Source of the DNA: Taxillus chinensis | Lineage: Eukaryota > Streptophyta > Magnoliopsida > Santalales > Loranthaceae | DNA length: 64,000 bases | Reading direction: 5' to 3' | Assembly: GCA_023512835.1 (NCBI GenBank) | Contig: JAKCVP010000413.1 | Span: 186,001 to 250,000, forward strand | Shown here: piece by piece, positions 33,709-44,484 of the stretch | Layout of the letters: each line of letters begins with the position of its first letter | Numbering within the stretch: the stretch's first letter is position 1 | Position numbers and translations under genes: made by a program | The notes under the pieces: model-generated | The model's database searches: none | Told to the model about the DNA's origin: nothing | Seen by the model: the letters and a program-made list of their open reading frames with translations, nothing else

Positions 33709-35444
33709 ATGTCCAGTCTTGCCTTTGTAGCCGCGTCGGTGGGCGTGTGCTCGCTCTTGAGCTTCGTGGTGTATGCCGTTCATATGCGATATCTGCATCC
33801 GTTGGCCAAATTTCCCGGTCCAGCGATAGCCTGTCTATCAGATTTCTACAAGTTCCTCGTCATTGCCAAGATCCCTACCCTGGGCCAGGACTTGCACCGA
33901 CAATACGGTAGGAGGCGAAGTCTGAGATCTCTAGGGCTGAACTTACCGGTTGACTGTCTCGCTAGGCCCCATTGTTCGTATAGGACCTGACAGCCTCATC
34001 TTCAATGATCCGCTGCTGCTGCCCCAAGTCTACCACCGCAAGGCCGAAAAGACTGCCTGGTACACGTCGTGGATGTTTGGTGATAAGGTGCAGGCCATGT
34101 TCCTTACGCCCAAGTATGAGGAGCATGCTGCGAAGAAGAGGGTTGTTGGTCCTGCTGTATGTACCCGTGTACCGTTTTACGAGTCTCGCTTACAGTATTG
34201 AACTGACGAATTATCAGTGCTCTATGAAGGCCCTAAAGCGCTTTGAGCATCGCTTCGATGCTAGGGTCGACGACTTGTGCACTGCGTTTGATCGGGACTA
34301 TATCAAGCAGGACAAGCCCGTTGATTTTGCCGAGTACCTCAGGTATGACTTGTTCCTGACGATATGCGATCAGGCTCGGGCTAACAGGCTTAGGCTTTTC
34401 CTAAACGACACCTTTAATCACCTGGCATATGGGAAGGCTACCGAGTGTGTGAAGAAGGGCGAGGATGTCGGCGGGATGATCCAGTCTCTCCAGGACACAT
34501 ACGGCACAGCAGCTTCAGTAGCCTTGCTCCCATGGCTGCTGGTACCTATTGTGAGGAACTCCTTCGTCAAGAAATACCTCTTGCCTTGGACCAAGTACGG
34601 AAAGGGCATGGGCACACACTTTGCCGTAAGTTCCCCTCCCTCGAGTCGCTCAACCATCTTGCTAACAAGCCCAGTACTATGGCGAGGCAAAGCAAAAACA
34701 GCAAAATGAGGGTTTCCTAGACAGGTAAGAATGCCTCTGCGACCGCCCTCGCATCTCCCAACGACTGAAGACTGACGACTGGACAGTATTGCCGACCACC
34801 TGACAAAAGACGAGGTCCGCGCCGAGTACATTACCTTCACAGCAGCAACCCTAGACGGCCTAGCAGCCTTCATCTCCCCCTTTATCGACAACATGATCTC
34901 CCATCCCGAAATCCAAGCGCGCATCCAAACCGAAATTTCCGCAGCAGAAGCCGCAGGCACCCTCTCCTCGCCCGTGGCGAGATACGATGAAATCCTCGCA
35001 CTCCCCACATTTCAAGCCTGCATACTCGAGACTCTCCGCCGCGATGCACCAGCTCAAACGCTACTGCCTCGCATAACACCCCCGGAAGGAATCATGTACG
35101 GGGACAAGCACATCCCCGGTAACGTGGAAATGGCCAGCAGCCCGTACATCATCCACCGAAACCCCGACATCTTCGGCGAGAAGCCGCTCGAGTTCAGGCC
35201 AGAAAGATGGTCCGACGACAAGGCGAGAACAGCGATTATGCTGAAATACGGCATGTGGTGGGGCTATGGAGAGCGCAAGTGCGCAGGCGAGAACTATGCG
35301 CAATTAGTCATGCAGAAGCTCTGCTTTGAGATGCTGAGGCGGTACAAGGTGCGGACGGCGACAAAGGAGCAGCGCTTCTACCATGAGAAGTGGGCTGTAG
35401 GCATGTTTTGGGATCAGTGGCTGGACTTGGAGCCCAGAGCGTAG
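33709..35444 (+). CDS. cytochrome P450 monooxygenase
   Basis: Six exons (33709-33907, 33966-34156, 34218-34342, 34394-34625, 34675-34724, 34787-35444) give 484 residues. An N-terminal anchor (SLAFVAASVGVCSLLSFVVY) precedes the proline-rich hinge LAKFPGP. The K-helix ExxR is ETLRR, and PERW follows in FRPERW. The heme loop is WGYGERKCAG, so the usual Phe at the start of FxxGxRxCxG is Trp. The I-helix reads FTAATLDGLA and lacks the usual acidic-Thr pair (A/G)Gx(D/E)T, which is uncommon and may affect oxygen activation. The 51-nt intron 3 (34343-34393) has no in-frame stop, but its GTATGA donor, GCTAAC branch site and TTAG acceptor, and the join EYLRLFLNDTFNHLAYG, show that it is an intron. Substrate unknown; the OMT neighbour suggests oxidation/methylation tailoring. 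Confidence 0.93.
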
Positions 35445-36732
35445 TTTCGATGGCCACTCTGGAGGTTTGGTGCTCGCTGGGATCAGCGGAAGAAGGTGTG
35501 TTTATACCTTTGGCTAGTCGAACGGCCGTGACTGTGTCCAAGTGTTGGCCAGCACGCTAATGACCGTTTGGAGAAGAAAATAGCGTTCGATTTGATCAAT
35601 ACAACAATACGAACAGTAATTGAATGGACTTGCTGCTCGTGAGAGTTTGTGTCGGTGCTGCCGAGTTGGCCGAAATGCCTTGATGCACGTGCTCTGGCCT
35701 TGGCATAGATGCCGGTAGCGAGCGCTGGCTTTTTGAGAGCATGAAAGACGCTTGTCCCAGTATTCAGGCTCGACGGACTTTGCAGAGACTGTGTTGAATA
35801 GACAGAGAGCAACGAACGCGGTGGTTATCTTTTTTGTCTTTGAGTGGGTGAAAGCCGCCTTGCGCGGTGCATTACAGCATCATCAGTCGGGCGCTCGCTT
35901 CATCAGCTCATGCCGAGCTTGCTAGAGCGTATGCAATGCTCGGATATCCAGCTCTATCACAATGGATGTCTGATGGTCGAGGCCGCAGGCGGTTAAAGAC
36001 AGTTGGCTTATCTTATGGTCATGAAGTACAAGTAGAATATCGCCGCGCGCCGTTTGAATTTTTGCCGCCTATATTCTGGGAATCTGAGCAGGGTACCTAA
36101 GCGGGTTTGCTGTGTATTTCCCGCTGGCAAACCCTCTGGTTTGGCACAGTGCCGACCACTACTTGAGTTGCGAGTTCACACTGAGAGTGGATTCAGTGGA
36201 AATGTGTTTTCAAAGTGACTGCCATCCTAACCTACATCTCCATCTTGCCATCACGGAGAAGTAAATGGACAGCTCATTCAAGGCCAGACACGGCTAAACA
36301 TGACCGACTGAAAGATGCTGGAGCGCTGCCCGCTCTCGACGGCACCGACGTCAGTCACTATGTCTGTGCCTGTAGCTGCAGATAGGACGCTGAGCCCTCC
36401 GCAAAGACCCGCAAGAGCTTTCAAGGTCGCTGCCAGCCCACCCAATTCAGGATGGCAGATGGTCAACGTGGATACCTGCATGCGACTGTAGCCGGCGCTG
36501 CCACACGCTCAACAGGTCAACCATTCGCGGACAGACATCGGCGATACAAGAAAATGAAACCAGAGTCCATTGCCCCTCTATGCCCCACCCGGAATGATGG
36601 CTGTGTCTCTCTGCGTTACCATTGAGAATTCTGACGATCAGTTTACTTGATCTTCCTCTTCTTCGAATCCCCGTAAACAAACCACTCTCCCACTGCCCCA
36701 CCCACCATCTACCAGCCTAACACTCCTGCAAC
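35445..36732. other. intergenic region of 1.3 kb, no gene supported
   Basis: It contains the P450 3' region and the promoter of the HAD hydrolase gene. Frames of up to about 110 codons on the minus strand have no start context, introns or recognisable family. A moderately AT-rich stretch near 35970-36070 shows no clear repeat. Confidence 0.5.
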
Positions 36733-37659
36733 ATGCCTCCTGTAAGCTAAGCAGGACGCCAGACTCCACCCACCAGTCCCACTGACATGTGACATGCAGG
36801 TCAAGTGCATTCTGTTCGACTGCGACAACACTCTTGTCCTGTCTGAGATCGCTGCCTTCGAGGCCTGCGCCCAGCTCGCCAATGAGATCCTGAAGGAGTT
36901 TGGTGAGTGCAATCAAAATCTTCCAGCTGACCCAAGGGGCATACCACTGACAGACGCTCACGCAGGCTTCGATGTCGTTTACACTGGACATCAATTGATG
37001 TCCGACTTTGTTGGCCGTATGTACTTCAACCCCCGAGATCCCGGGCTCAAAGCTCACTGACCGGCGGCATAGAAAACTTTCGCGGCATGATGATGGGCCT
37101 TTGCGCTCGTCACGGATTCGAGATCCCTCCCAAGCGTTTTGACGAATACGTCGCCCGCGAGCTCGACGCTGTCATTGCCAACATCCGTCAGAAGTGCAAG
37201 CCTTGCGTTGGTGTCATTGAGGTTCTCAAGAAGCTGGACGCCGAGAAAAAGTACAAGCTTGCTATCGTCTCGTCCTCAGCCATGCCCCGTGTCGTTGCCT
37301 CTATTGAGGTCACCAATATGGACCATTTCTTCGAGGGTCCTGAGAAGGGCATCTTCTCTGCTGCGAGCTCAATCGACCCCCCTACCTCAAAGCCAAACCC
37401 CGCCATTTACCTGCATGCTTGCAAGGTTCTCGGCTACAAGCCCTCGGAGTGCATTGCCATTGAGGACAGCCGAAGTGGTGCCACTGCTGCCAAGAACGCT
37501 GGTATCCCTCTGTTGGGATACGTTGGGCCCTACTATGACGAGCCTAAGGAGAAGCTTGACCAGATGATTGATCTTTTCAGCAAGGAGCTGGGTTCCTTTG
37601 ATGTCATGCACAACTGGAGCGAGTTCGAGGGCATCTTGAACAAGTTTGAGAGCTCATAG
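36733..37659 (+). CDS. HAD-superfamily hydrolase (beta-phosphoglucomutase-like)
   Basis: Four exons (36733-36741, 36800-36902, 36966-37016, 37073-37659) give 249 residues. The first coding exon is nine bases (Met-Pro-Pro). The nucleophile motif I follows directly: VKCILFDCDNT, with Asp10 and Asp12 as nucleophile and acid/base. Motif II is IVSSSAMPR, and motif III/IV is CIAIEDSRSGATAAKNAGIP, with the lysine and acidic pair that bind magnesium. A helical cap (residues about 20-95) lies between motifs I and II, as in subfamily I HAD phosphatases acting on sugar phosphates or glycerol phosphates. Exact substrate cannot be read. The very short first exon means the start would be missed by simple ORF finding, but phase and family pattern fit well. 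Confidence 0.9.
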
Positions 37660-38411
37660 CTACGCTCGGCCCTATGACATGAAAAAACATTTGATCTCGA
37701 ACACTGCTATCCCAGTGTAAAATAGGTGCCGACTGAGGTGCCTGGGATCGAAAGCTCCGTCTGCTGCATTTTTAAAGGGCATTTGAATTAGCCAATGACT
37801 GAATGTTGCAATCATGAAGAAACATGCCTCCAGCATAGAAGCTGAGACCCCAATGATGGGAATGATTGTCTAGGAATGATATCGTTCATTCTCCCTCTTC
37901 GTCCTCTTGCTCCACGGAACGCCTTCACTCTTATAGCCCGGGCCGCTCGAGGCATTAAACTAGACTAGAGTTGATCTTTGAGTCTTTTTGTAGAACATTC
38001 CCTCCGCTCTGAGGCGCGCAGCGGCCATACTGCATCTCCAGAGGCTCCTTTGACCAAAAGCCGTTCAATCTTGAAGCAGGCGGTCTGCAAGTGAGATGCC
38101 ATCTATATCGAGAGGAATCGGTGCTTGGCACTGCGCAAGAGCTGCGAAGCCGCTTATGTCCATCTATTGCGTCGCATTGCCGCTCTAGGGAATCAGAGCG
38201 GGACATGTGTAAATTCTTACGCCGTAGGCACGTGCAGACGGGGGGATGTACTTGGGACGAAACCGGGACAAGGCGTTTGGTACGTTATCGTTCTCTATGT
38301 CTCGTGGTATAGTATACAGGATAGCGAAAGCTTGGAGGTGACCTTTGCCTTGAAAAAGCGAATGCGCACGCCGCAACTCCGGTCCATATGCAATACAAAT
38401 GGGAGTTGTGA
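37660..38411. other. convergent intergenic region
   Basis: This holds the 3' ends of the HAD gene and of the mitochondrial ribosomal protein gene on the opposite strand. No supported reading frame or repeat. Confidence 0.5.
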
Positions 38412-38895
38412 TTAGAAACCAGGGGGGTTGATTCTCTGGCTCACTCGTGTCCACTTTGGTAGTTCTGTATTTGCGTCAGCACTTGCAAGGTCACGCATCT
38501 TTTGTCGAATCAAGCTCGACTCACTGTGTATGCCCTTTCTGTAAGTCTTCTCCTTCCTGTCAAACATTGTGTATTTGTCCCTCGGCAGCATCTCCTCCTC
38601 GCGCGGCATCTCTTCTTGCCATCGCACGAGGTTCTTTGTGGGCTCAATTTTATGTCTCTTCAATGCTGCTGCTACGGTGTCGACGACGTTGTCGACGAGT
38701 CGAAGTCTCTTTCGATGTCTCCGCTTTTGATGTACGCTGAGGCGCCATGGGATCTTCCTGTTAGAAGCGTATCAGCATCGACTAGATTCAAGAACCTCAC
38801 AGCAAGACCCGACAAGTCGGATCATGCGTCGGAACGTCGACTTACCAGAGGAGACCTCCGCTGAGCGGATTTGTTGCACGAAAGGGACCGAACAT
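38412..38895 (-). CDS. MRPL31: mitochondrial large-subunit ribosomal protein MRPL31 (mL60)
   Basis: Exons 38895-38846, 38757-38525 and 38464-38412 give 111 residues. The protein is a structural component of the fungal mitochondrial 54S ribosomal subunit. The N-terminus MFGPFRATNPLSGGLLWKIP matches the family, followed by a very basic stretch (HQKRRHRKRLRLVDNVVDTV). The core EMLPRDKYTMFDRKEKTYRK and the end KLPKWTRVSQRINPPGF are highly characteristic. Intron 1 (88 nt, GTAAGT...AACAG) separates W17 from KIP. Intron 2 (60 nt, GTGAGT...TACAG) has no in-frame stop, so a plain reading frame wrongly inserts 20 residues between GIH and LPKW. The basic N-terminus serves as mitochondrial targeting. The gene is convergent with the HAD hydrolase. 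Confidence 0.93.
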
Positions 38896-40146
38896 TTTGA
38901 AGACTGCGCGAGATGCAATTGAATGCGATGGTCATTGTCCTTCTCCTCGATGGTCGGCCTGGGCATATGCACGGACCACCAGATGTCAGGCTTGGCAGAT
39001 CGCCCAAAGATTTTCCACCCACCTCATCGCGCGACGCGTTTTGAACTTCACCCTTCCTCTGCACCGGCTGTCTGGCCACACTTCCATCCGAGGATCGCTT
39101 GTACGACACCCACGCGTGATACTTCGGCAAAGAATGGAATCAGCGTCCGTAGGGCTCTCTTGGCACTAAAGCCTCTGGCATGATACATCGTTTGACACTT
39201 GCGACACTCTGAGAATTTTCACAGTCACTTGTCCCAGGTATTCACTATGATCATGACCTTGCACTTCTATCAAGAGTCGTACAATCAAGGGTATGTACAT
39301 GACAAGCTTCTCGTTTCCCCCTCGGCCATACGGATGAAAACAAATCAGCATTACAATTATCATCACAGACCTGTTCAGAACAAATTTTGTTGAAGTTTTG
39401 CTTTAAGAGCCTGACCTTTGCCACCTTTCCTTCTCACTGCGATCCCCTTGCATCCTCGATATCCGCTAATAGTAGGATAGACTGAACGATATAGATTCGG
39501 CGAAGCCCGCCATTGACGAAGCTGCATCTGATGAGACAAAGCCGTCAAGAATAGAATATGACCCCTTTCAGACCAACTTACAAATCTTCTTGGCCCGATG
39601 ATAATCGTTTGTTCTACTTCGCCCCACCTGACTTACGCTGCCTGCCGGAGCCACTGGTAACGGCTTTTAGACGAATGTTCATTTTTCTCAACTATGCAGG
39701 AGTGGTGACCGTCTCAGTGAGCTGTTATGGGCCTGTTCCGCTCACAAAACAGCCGCACATGGCGACAAGGCGATGTTCACCGCGTTGAGCCGTCTGCCAA
39801 AATCATTGTTCGCCGCGTAACGACCGATGTTTCGACAATATTATTCACAGCTCGCGATTAAAGACAGTGACACTCGCCATTGTTTACCTTGTCTCAGAGA
39901 CAAGGTGAAATCTTGTCAAGTATAAACATTCTTTGTACCACCTTGCGTGCGCATTCAAGCTTTCAAGTTTCCGCTGCTCTTCGAGAACAAGGAGCACTGT
40001 ATTCTTCTACCTCGTGGCTCGCGCGTGCTGGCTCTTTCGGCAGATTTTTTGACAATCCGCATCGCGCGTGGCACATTGTTCTCTGTACACAGGTTTCACT
40101 TTACCATACCTCAAGAGACTTGCACACACTGTTGAGCACATACAAC
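38896..40146. other. divergent promoter region with 21-bp palindrome
   Basis: About 1.25 kb between MRPL31 and the next plus-strand gene. Small frames occur on both strands with no support. The frame that continues upstream of 40147 is open to 39880 but looks non-coding. A near-perfect palindrome lies at 39886-39906. Confidence 0.5.
39886..39906. promoter_or_regulatory. 21-bp palindrome in promoter
   Basis: ACCTTGTCTC and GAGACAAGGT are exact inverted copies around one central A, 241 bases upstream of the ATG at 40147. Such dyads often bind dimeric factors. No known fungal site is matched with certainty. Confidence 0.35.
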
Positions 40147-42372
40147 ATGGCTTCCTTCAACGTGTTCGAGGAGCAGGACTCCTCGTACATTGGCGATTTC
40201 AGAGGCGCAACACTGCTGGGTGATCCAACAGATCTCTTTCTTCTGGATGAACAGCAGCCATCTAACACTGCTCCCAACACTTCGTCAGGAGATGCTCCAA
40301 ACGCAGAAGCTGAGCGTCCGAGTTCAAGTCGGCGCCGATCTGTCGGCAGTCGTGATTCGACTGAAATCACTGAGCAAACACAAAAGAACCAAGATGCCGA
40401 CGCGCTCGACTCGGGAGCTCCTCGAAGACGTACCTTTGGCGATCTTGGCCTACCGCCAATGCCTAACATGTACAATATGCTGCCAGGTGAAAGCTATGCC
40501 GTTCTAGGTGCCGTTCCAGGTGGAAATGAATTCGGTAACTTCAACCAGACTATGCCGAACAATGTCGCACAATACGCGCCTATTGACAATATGCAGTTTG
40601 CTCCAGGGTACCCTCCACAATACGGTGTTAATTTCTATGGCAACGTGCCCTTTGGAAACATACCTCCGCAAGGTCGCAGGCAATCGTCCGGGGAACCGCT
40701 CACGATCAGGGATATCTATGGTAACTACCAAACCATCTCTCGACGTCAGATCCAACAATTCAGTCCCGTACAGCCGAGACCACCGCCGAGTCGTCTCTCG
40801 CTCAGGGACTCCAACTTCTCCAATCCAGGCTTCGATGCCTACCGCGCGTCGCAACAATCACCCATTCAACGTCAGCAGGCCAACCCTTCGCTGTCTCGAA
40901 ACCGCACAGTCCAGACGTCAAACTTCAAGCCCGAACAGCCCCAGCGCGACGTTGAGCGTCCGTGGGTGCGCACCAATGGCCGCAACAAGACAAGCGGTTC
41001 AACTCGCACAGGCAAGATTGTACAATTCCGCCCCGAGGAGATCTATCGGGCGCCCAACGCACCGATCAACGGCCCCTGGGTCGGCCCAGCCACAAACAAA
41101 CTGTTCGAGTATAACTCGTTTGGCGAGCTCAAGGAACTAAAGTACACGGCCGCCGAGCTTGAAGACTACATGATCAACTACGCACCTCCCAACAACAGCA
41201 GCCGCCTCAAGGTCTGGATCCAGAAAGCCCCCGCAGACAGCGCGCGCCGCCAGCCGACGAGCGGCTCCTCGAAATGCCGCATGGCAGAGTGTCCCGCGTC
41301 AATCTACGATTCAACAATCACAGTAGGCAACTTCCGCCTCGCGTTTGACGAGCAGTGGCACACGCACGGCGTCGACAAGGACCCGCATGTCTGCGCCGGC
41401 TTCGTCCATCTCTACTGCGCCGAGCGCTTCATGGACTTCAAGCGGCTCGCGCAACTTGTCGACGTCGAGCCTGACGAGCGCATGTTCGCCACGGAACCAA
41501 ACGGTAGATTCGCAGCTAGTCTAGCGCAGATGGCGTCTGCCGACGACGCACGCGAGTTTATCACCTACGCGCAAGCCGCCGCCGATCCCGAAGAAGCGCA
41601 TCTCTTTGAACTGCACTGGCCGCAGTATCCCGCCCAGCCGCACTACGCCGCAGGCTTCGAGGTGCACCACACCCGCACGCTCGGCTACAAGATGTTCAGG
41701 ACGAAGATTGCGCGCATGAACAAGAGTAAGCTGCAAATGCTGCAGGGCCGCGGCGTGAAGAAGAGCAATCAACTAGCGCACTTTGGCGACGTCGAAAAGG
41801 CCGTTAAGAGTCGGCATGGCGCGACGGAGCGGCGCAGACGCATGATTGCCGACTTCAACGAGGACAGCGACGATGTCAGTCCCGCGCCGCGACCGCGGAA
41901 GCGCAGACGTGCGGCGTCAGAGTCCGAGTCTGAGTCGACGCTGCATGAGCGTTTGGACGCGCAGGAGCGACGGCGCACAGGCCGCGAGCAGGAGCTGCGG
42001 TCACTGCAGACGACGGGCTTGAATGCTGCGCCGTATACTTCTGGCTCGGTCAAGGATCCTGCCTCGGCGTCGTCTGCGCATGCGCTCAATCCGCTCAGCC
42101 AGCCATTTTCTACTGCTCTTCATGGGATGTTTCAGGGATCGAGAGGGAGAGCGCTGGTCAACACGGCCAAGGAAGATTTTCTGAAGAATTATGACGCGCC
42201 TTTGTCTGCGACTACACCGACGTTGGGAACTCGAGGTGCTGCGCGCGATCTACGGAAGCGCAATAGCAGAGTTACGTATGCAGAGGTGCGGCCTGAAGGC
42301 GAGGAGACTCATGAAAATGAGGACGATGATGCGAGTGATGGCGGAAGCTTGTTCAATGACGAGGAGGACTAG
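40147..42372 (+). CDS. uncharacterised fungal protein with Cys/His cluster, probably nuclear
   Basis: A single exon of 741 residues from MASFNVFEEQDSS. The first 270 residues are disordered, rich in Pro, Asn, Gln and Ser (PMPNMYNMLPG, NMQFAPGYPPQYGVNF). A folded region at about 295-540 starts EEIYRAPNAPINGPWVGPAT and contains RLKVWIQKAPADS. A cluster of possible metal ligands follows: C377 and C382 (KCRMAEC), H405 and H407 (WHTHG), H414, C416 (HVCAGF), H421 and C424 (HLYCAERF). The tail has basic bipartite runs (RPRKRRRA), a nuclear-localisation-like feature, and acidic ends. I recognise no named family; the conserved-looking core suggests a Pezizomycotina-specific DNA- or RNA-associated protein. 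That role is inference. Confidence 0.7.
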   Translation: MASFNVFEEQDSSYIGDFRGATLLGDPTDLFLLDEQQPSNTAPNTSSGDAPNAEAERPSSSRRRSVGSRDSTEITEQTQKNQDADALDSGAPRRRTFGDLGLPPMPNMYNMLPGESYAVLGAVPGGNEFGNFNQTMPNNVAQYAPIDNMQFAPGYPPQYGVNFYGNVPFGNIPPQGRRQSSGEPLTIRDIYGNYQTISRRQIQQFSPVQPRPPPSRLSLRDSNFSNPGFDAYRASQQSPIQRQQANPSLSRNRTVQTSNFKPEQPQRDVERPWVRTNGRNKTSGSTRTGKIVQFRPEEIYRAPNAPINGPWVGPATNKLFEYNSFGELKELKYTAAELEDYMINYAPPNNSSRLKVWIQKAPADSARRQPTSGSSKCRMAECPASIYDSTITVGNFRLAFDEQWHTHGVDKDPHVCAGFVHLYCAERFMDFKRLAQLVDVEPDERMFATEPNGRFAASLAQMASADDAREFITYAQAAADPEEAHLFELHWPQYPAQPHYAAGFEVHHTRTLGYKMFRTKIARMNKSKLQMLQGRGVKKSNQLAHFGDVEKAVKSRHGATERRRRMIADFNEDSDDVSPAPRPRKRRRAASESESESTLHERLDAQERRRTGREQELRSLQTTGLNAAPYTSGSVKDPASASSAHALNPLSQPFSTALHGMFQGSRGRALVNTAKEDFLKNYDAPLSATTPTLGTRGAARDLRKRNSRVTYAEVRPEGEETHENEDDDASDGGSLFNDEED

Positions 42373-43224
42373 ACGTCTGTCTCTTGTTCGACACACATCA
42401 TCAGAATCCTGTCATTCAAAACTTGCGCGATCACAAGTCTCCCAGTCAGTGGGCACGATTCAGTCTCTACATCCTTTTCATTGACAACGGGTATCGAAAC
42501 CACATTGTATCGAATTCAACGGATTAGAGTCAGGGAGGAAAAAAAAGTACTTTTAGTTTTTCTTGTTTCACCGCTACGCGTCTGCATTGCAATGACCCTT
42601 TCGATAATGTTTCCTTCTGCTTACTCAAGTTTTCAATGGTATAATTTGAACAGTACAATTTTCAGTGTGAATTGTGTTTAATCTGCTTTGTGCTTGCTGC
42701 CTGGTCTTCTTTGTATTCTGTGTTTTGTCTGTTTTGTATTTAATCTTCGCTTTGTTTTCTCAAACGGACATGTGATTTCAGCCTGTCTTGTTTTCACTTG
42801 TCAACAAGTGTATGATCCTTTTCAAAATTTAGTGCAAGACGTGCTTCTCTCCTCTTGGAATTCGGACATTGAAGCCCATGAGTATATTCGATACATTGTA
42901 ATACGTACAACTTTACAATTCGCAGCTCATATCCTACCTAAGCAGACTCTTCGTATACCTCATTACTTTGGAGCTAAGTGATGCGGTGATATTTGCCTTT
43001 GTTTCTCTGTCAACTCTTTACAGTCTCGCAATACTCGTCAGTCTCGAGTCAAGACTTGTACATCTTGAGCTTATAGCTTTGTGATGTGATTTACACCACT
43101 GAATGCTACTGACTCTTGGATACACAACCAGACGTCGTATGATATCAAACACATTGCGTCAGATACACGACAAAACACCGCGCCGCATCAAATGCATACT
43201 CTCCACCACCAACTCCCATTTCCA
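42373..43224. other. AT-rich convergent intergenic region
   Basis: About 850 bases, clearly richer in A and T than the flanking genes, lie between two convergent genes. No frame with start or splice support was seen. It probably includes long 3' untranslated regions. Confidence 0.5.
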
Positions 43225-44484
43225 TCAAATCCAATTCGCATCATTGCTAACGCCAAACGTCCGATGCGTGCTCAAACGCGCCAAATTTCCTTTTCGCAAC
43301 GCAGGAAGTTCCGCCGGCTCAACGAGCAACTCTCCAGGTCGGCTGGCTGCATCTAATTCCCATGCTGGCGGAGGGGCGTCGGCTTCGGCGCTTACTTCTG
43401 TTTTGTAGCGGACTTGCTCAATACGTTCCCGATGTACTGATTCGATGGACTGGGCCTGTGCAGGCTCGCTAGACTTGCGTGCAACTACATTTCTGGCGCG
43501 ACTTAGGCTTGATGTACTTGAGCTTGATCTTGAAGTTGATCTTGAAGTTGATCTTGAAGTTGATCTTGAAGTTGATCTTGAAGTTGATCCTGATTGGGTC
43601 GCTGATCGGCGGGATTTGAGCATGAGTAGGGCTATGCCCGTGAAGAGTAAAATTACGACTGCGATGGAGCCGATGATCATTCCTGCTACTGTTGCTGTTG
43701 GTATACCTGCGCCTGTGCCTGTTGATGGATCTTGTCTGCCTGACTGAACGGCATCTGGTGCTGCTGCTATCGATGCCGTTGATAATGCAGACTGAGTAGC
43801 TGAAGAAGACGAAATGGGTCTAGACGTTGAAGTCGCCGGACTAGGAGTTGCAGGCGCCTGATTGACCTCTGCTAGATCAATAGTGAGATACGTCGCAGCA
43901 GGCGATTGCACCGCCAGACTAGCAAAGGTCCGATTGAGTTGCGTGGTATTAAAGTCGAAGACGGGACTTTTGAGCACGGCCCAGCACACGTTCTTCTGTT
44001 CTGTTTCATGGTTAGCAAAATTAGTCTTTGGCGCGCATGAAACGCCTTTGACCCAGTCTTGTGGTCAGCAAAACGCGAGGACTAGACACCGGGTATGGCT
44101 TCGTGGAGGGGTGAAAGGATAGCACGATGACAGAATGAAAACGGCAAACACACCAGGCAGTTCGGTGCACTTCTCAACCCCTACGCCACCGCAGCACCAC
44201 TGCGACCCTTTCCTCGAAACGCAACTTTGCTGATCTACAGCGGGTGTAGTCCCGTTACCCCCACCGCAAGCCTGATATTCACTCCAGCAGACGCCGTCCT
44301 CGCTGCCAGGTCGACAACAAAACGTACGTCCTGTGCCGCCGTCGACGGAGCATACGTCTGGCGCAATACATTGTAGCTCCATATTTGCGCAATTGTAGTC
44401 CGTAGCATTGGTGGAAAAGTAGACTGAATTAAAGGCAGCATGGGCAGTGCCTGCTAGCAGCAAAGCACTAGGGACGAACTTCAT
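43225..44484 (-). CDS. cysteine-rich single-pass surface protein, copy A
   Basis: Exons 44484-44154 and 44000-43225 give 368 residues. The parts in order are: a signal peptide (MKFVPSALLLAGTAHA); a cysteine-rich ectodomain (VYFSTNATDYNC, CIAPDVCSVDG, TFCCRPGSEDGVCWSEYQAC, QWCCGGVGVEKC, NVCWAVL); a Ser/Thr/Ala-rich stalk suited to O-glycosylation; one membrane span (VAGMIIGSIAVVILLFTGIA); and a cytoplasmic tail of about 110 residues. The tail begins with an SRST repeat encoded by a 12-bp tandem array. The layout is that of wall-sensor or receptor-like proteins such as WSC/Mid2 types, though the cysteine pattern is not WSC. A clear paralogue lies at 54153-55163. The intron is at the same place in both, before the Asn-x-CWA motif. 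Confidence 0.85.
43523..43590 (+). repeat. 12-bp tandem repeat within coding sequence
   Basis: GTTGATCTTGAA repeats perfectly four times (43535-43582), with partial copies at both ends. On the coding (minus) strand it gives Ser-Arg-Ser-Thr units right after the membrane span. Perfect copies suggest recent slippage. Confidence 0.9.

Noticed and set aside
28935..35444. A full secondary-metabolite gene cluster
   Set aside because: No backbone synthase, transporter or Zn2Cys6 regulator is present next to the OMT and P450; only a small accessory trio is supported.
39880..40146. 89-residue N-terminal extension of the Cys/His protein
   Set aside because: The frame is open but composition is unlike the rest, and MASFNVFEEQ is the more natural start.
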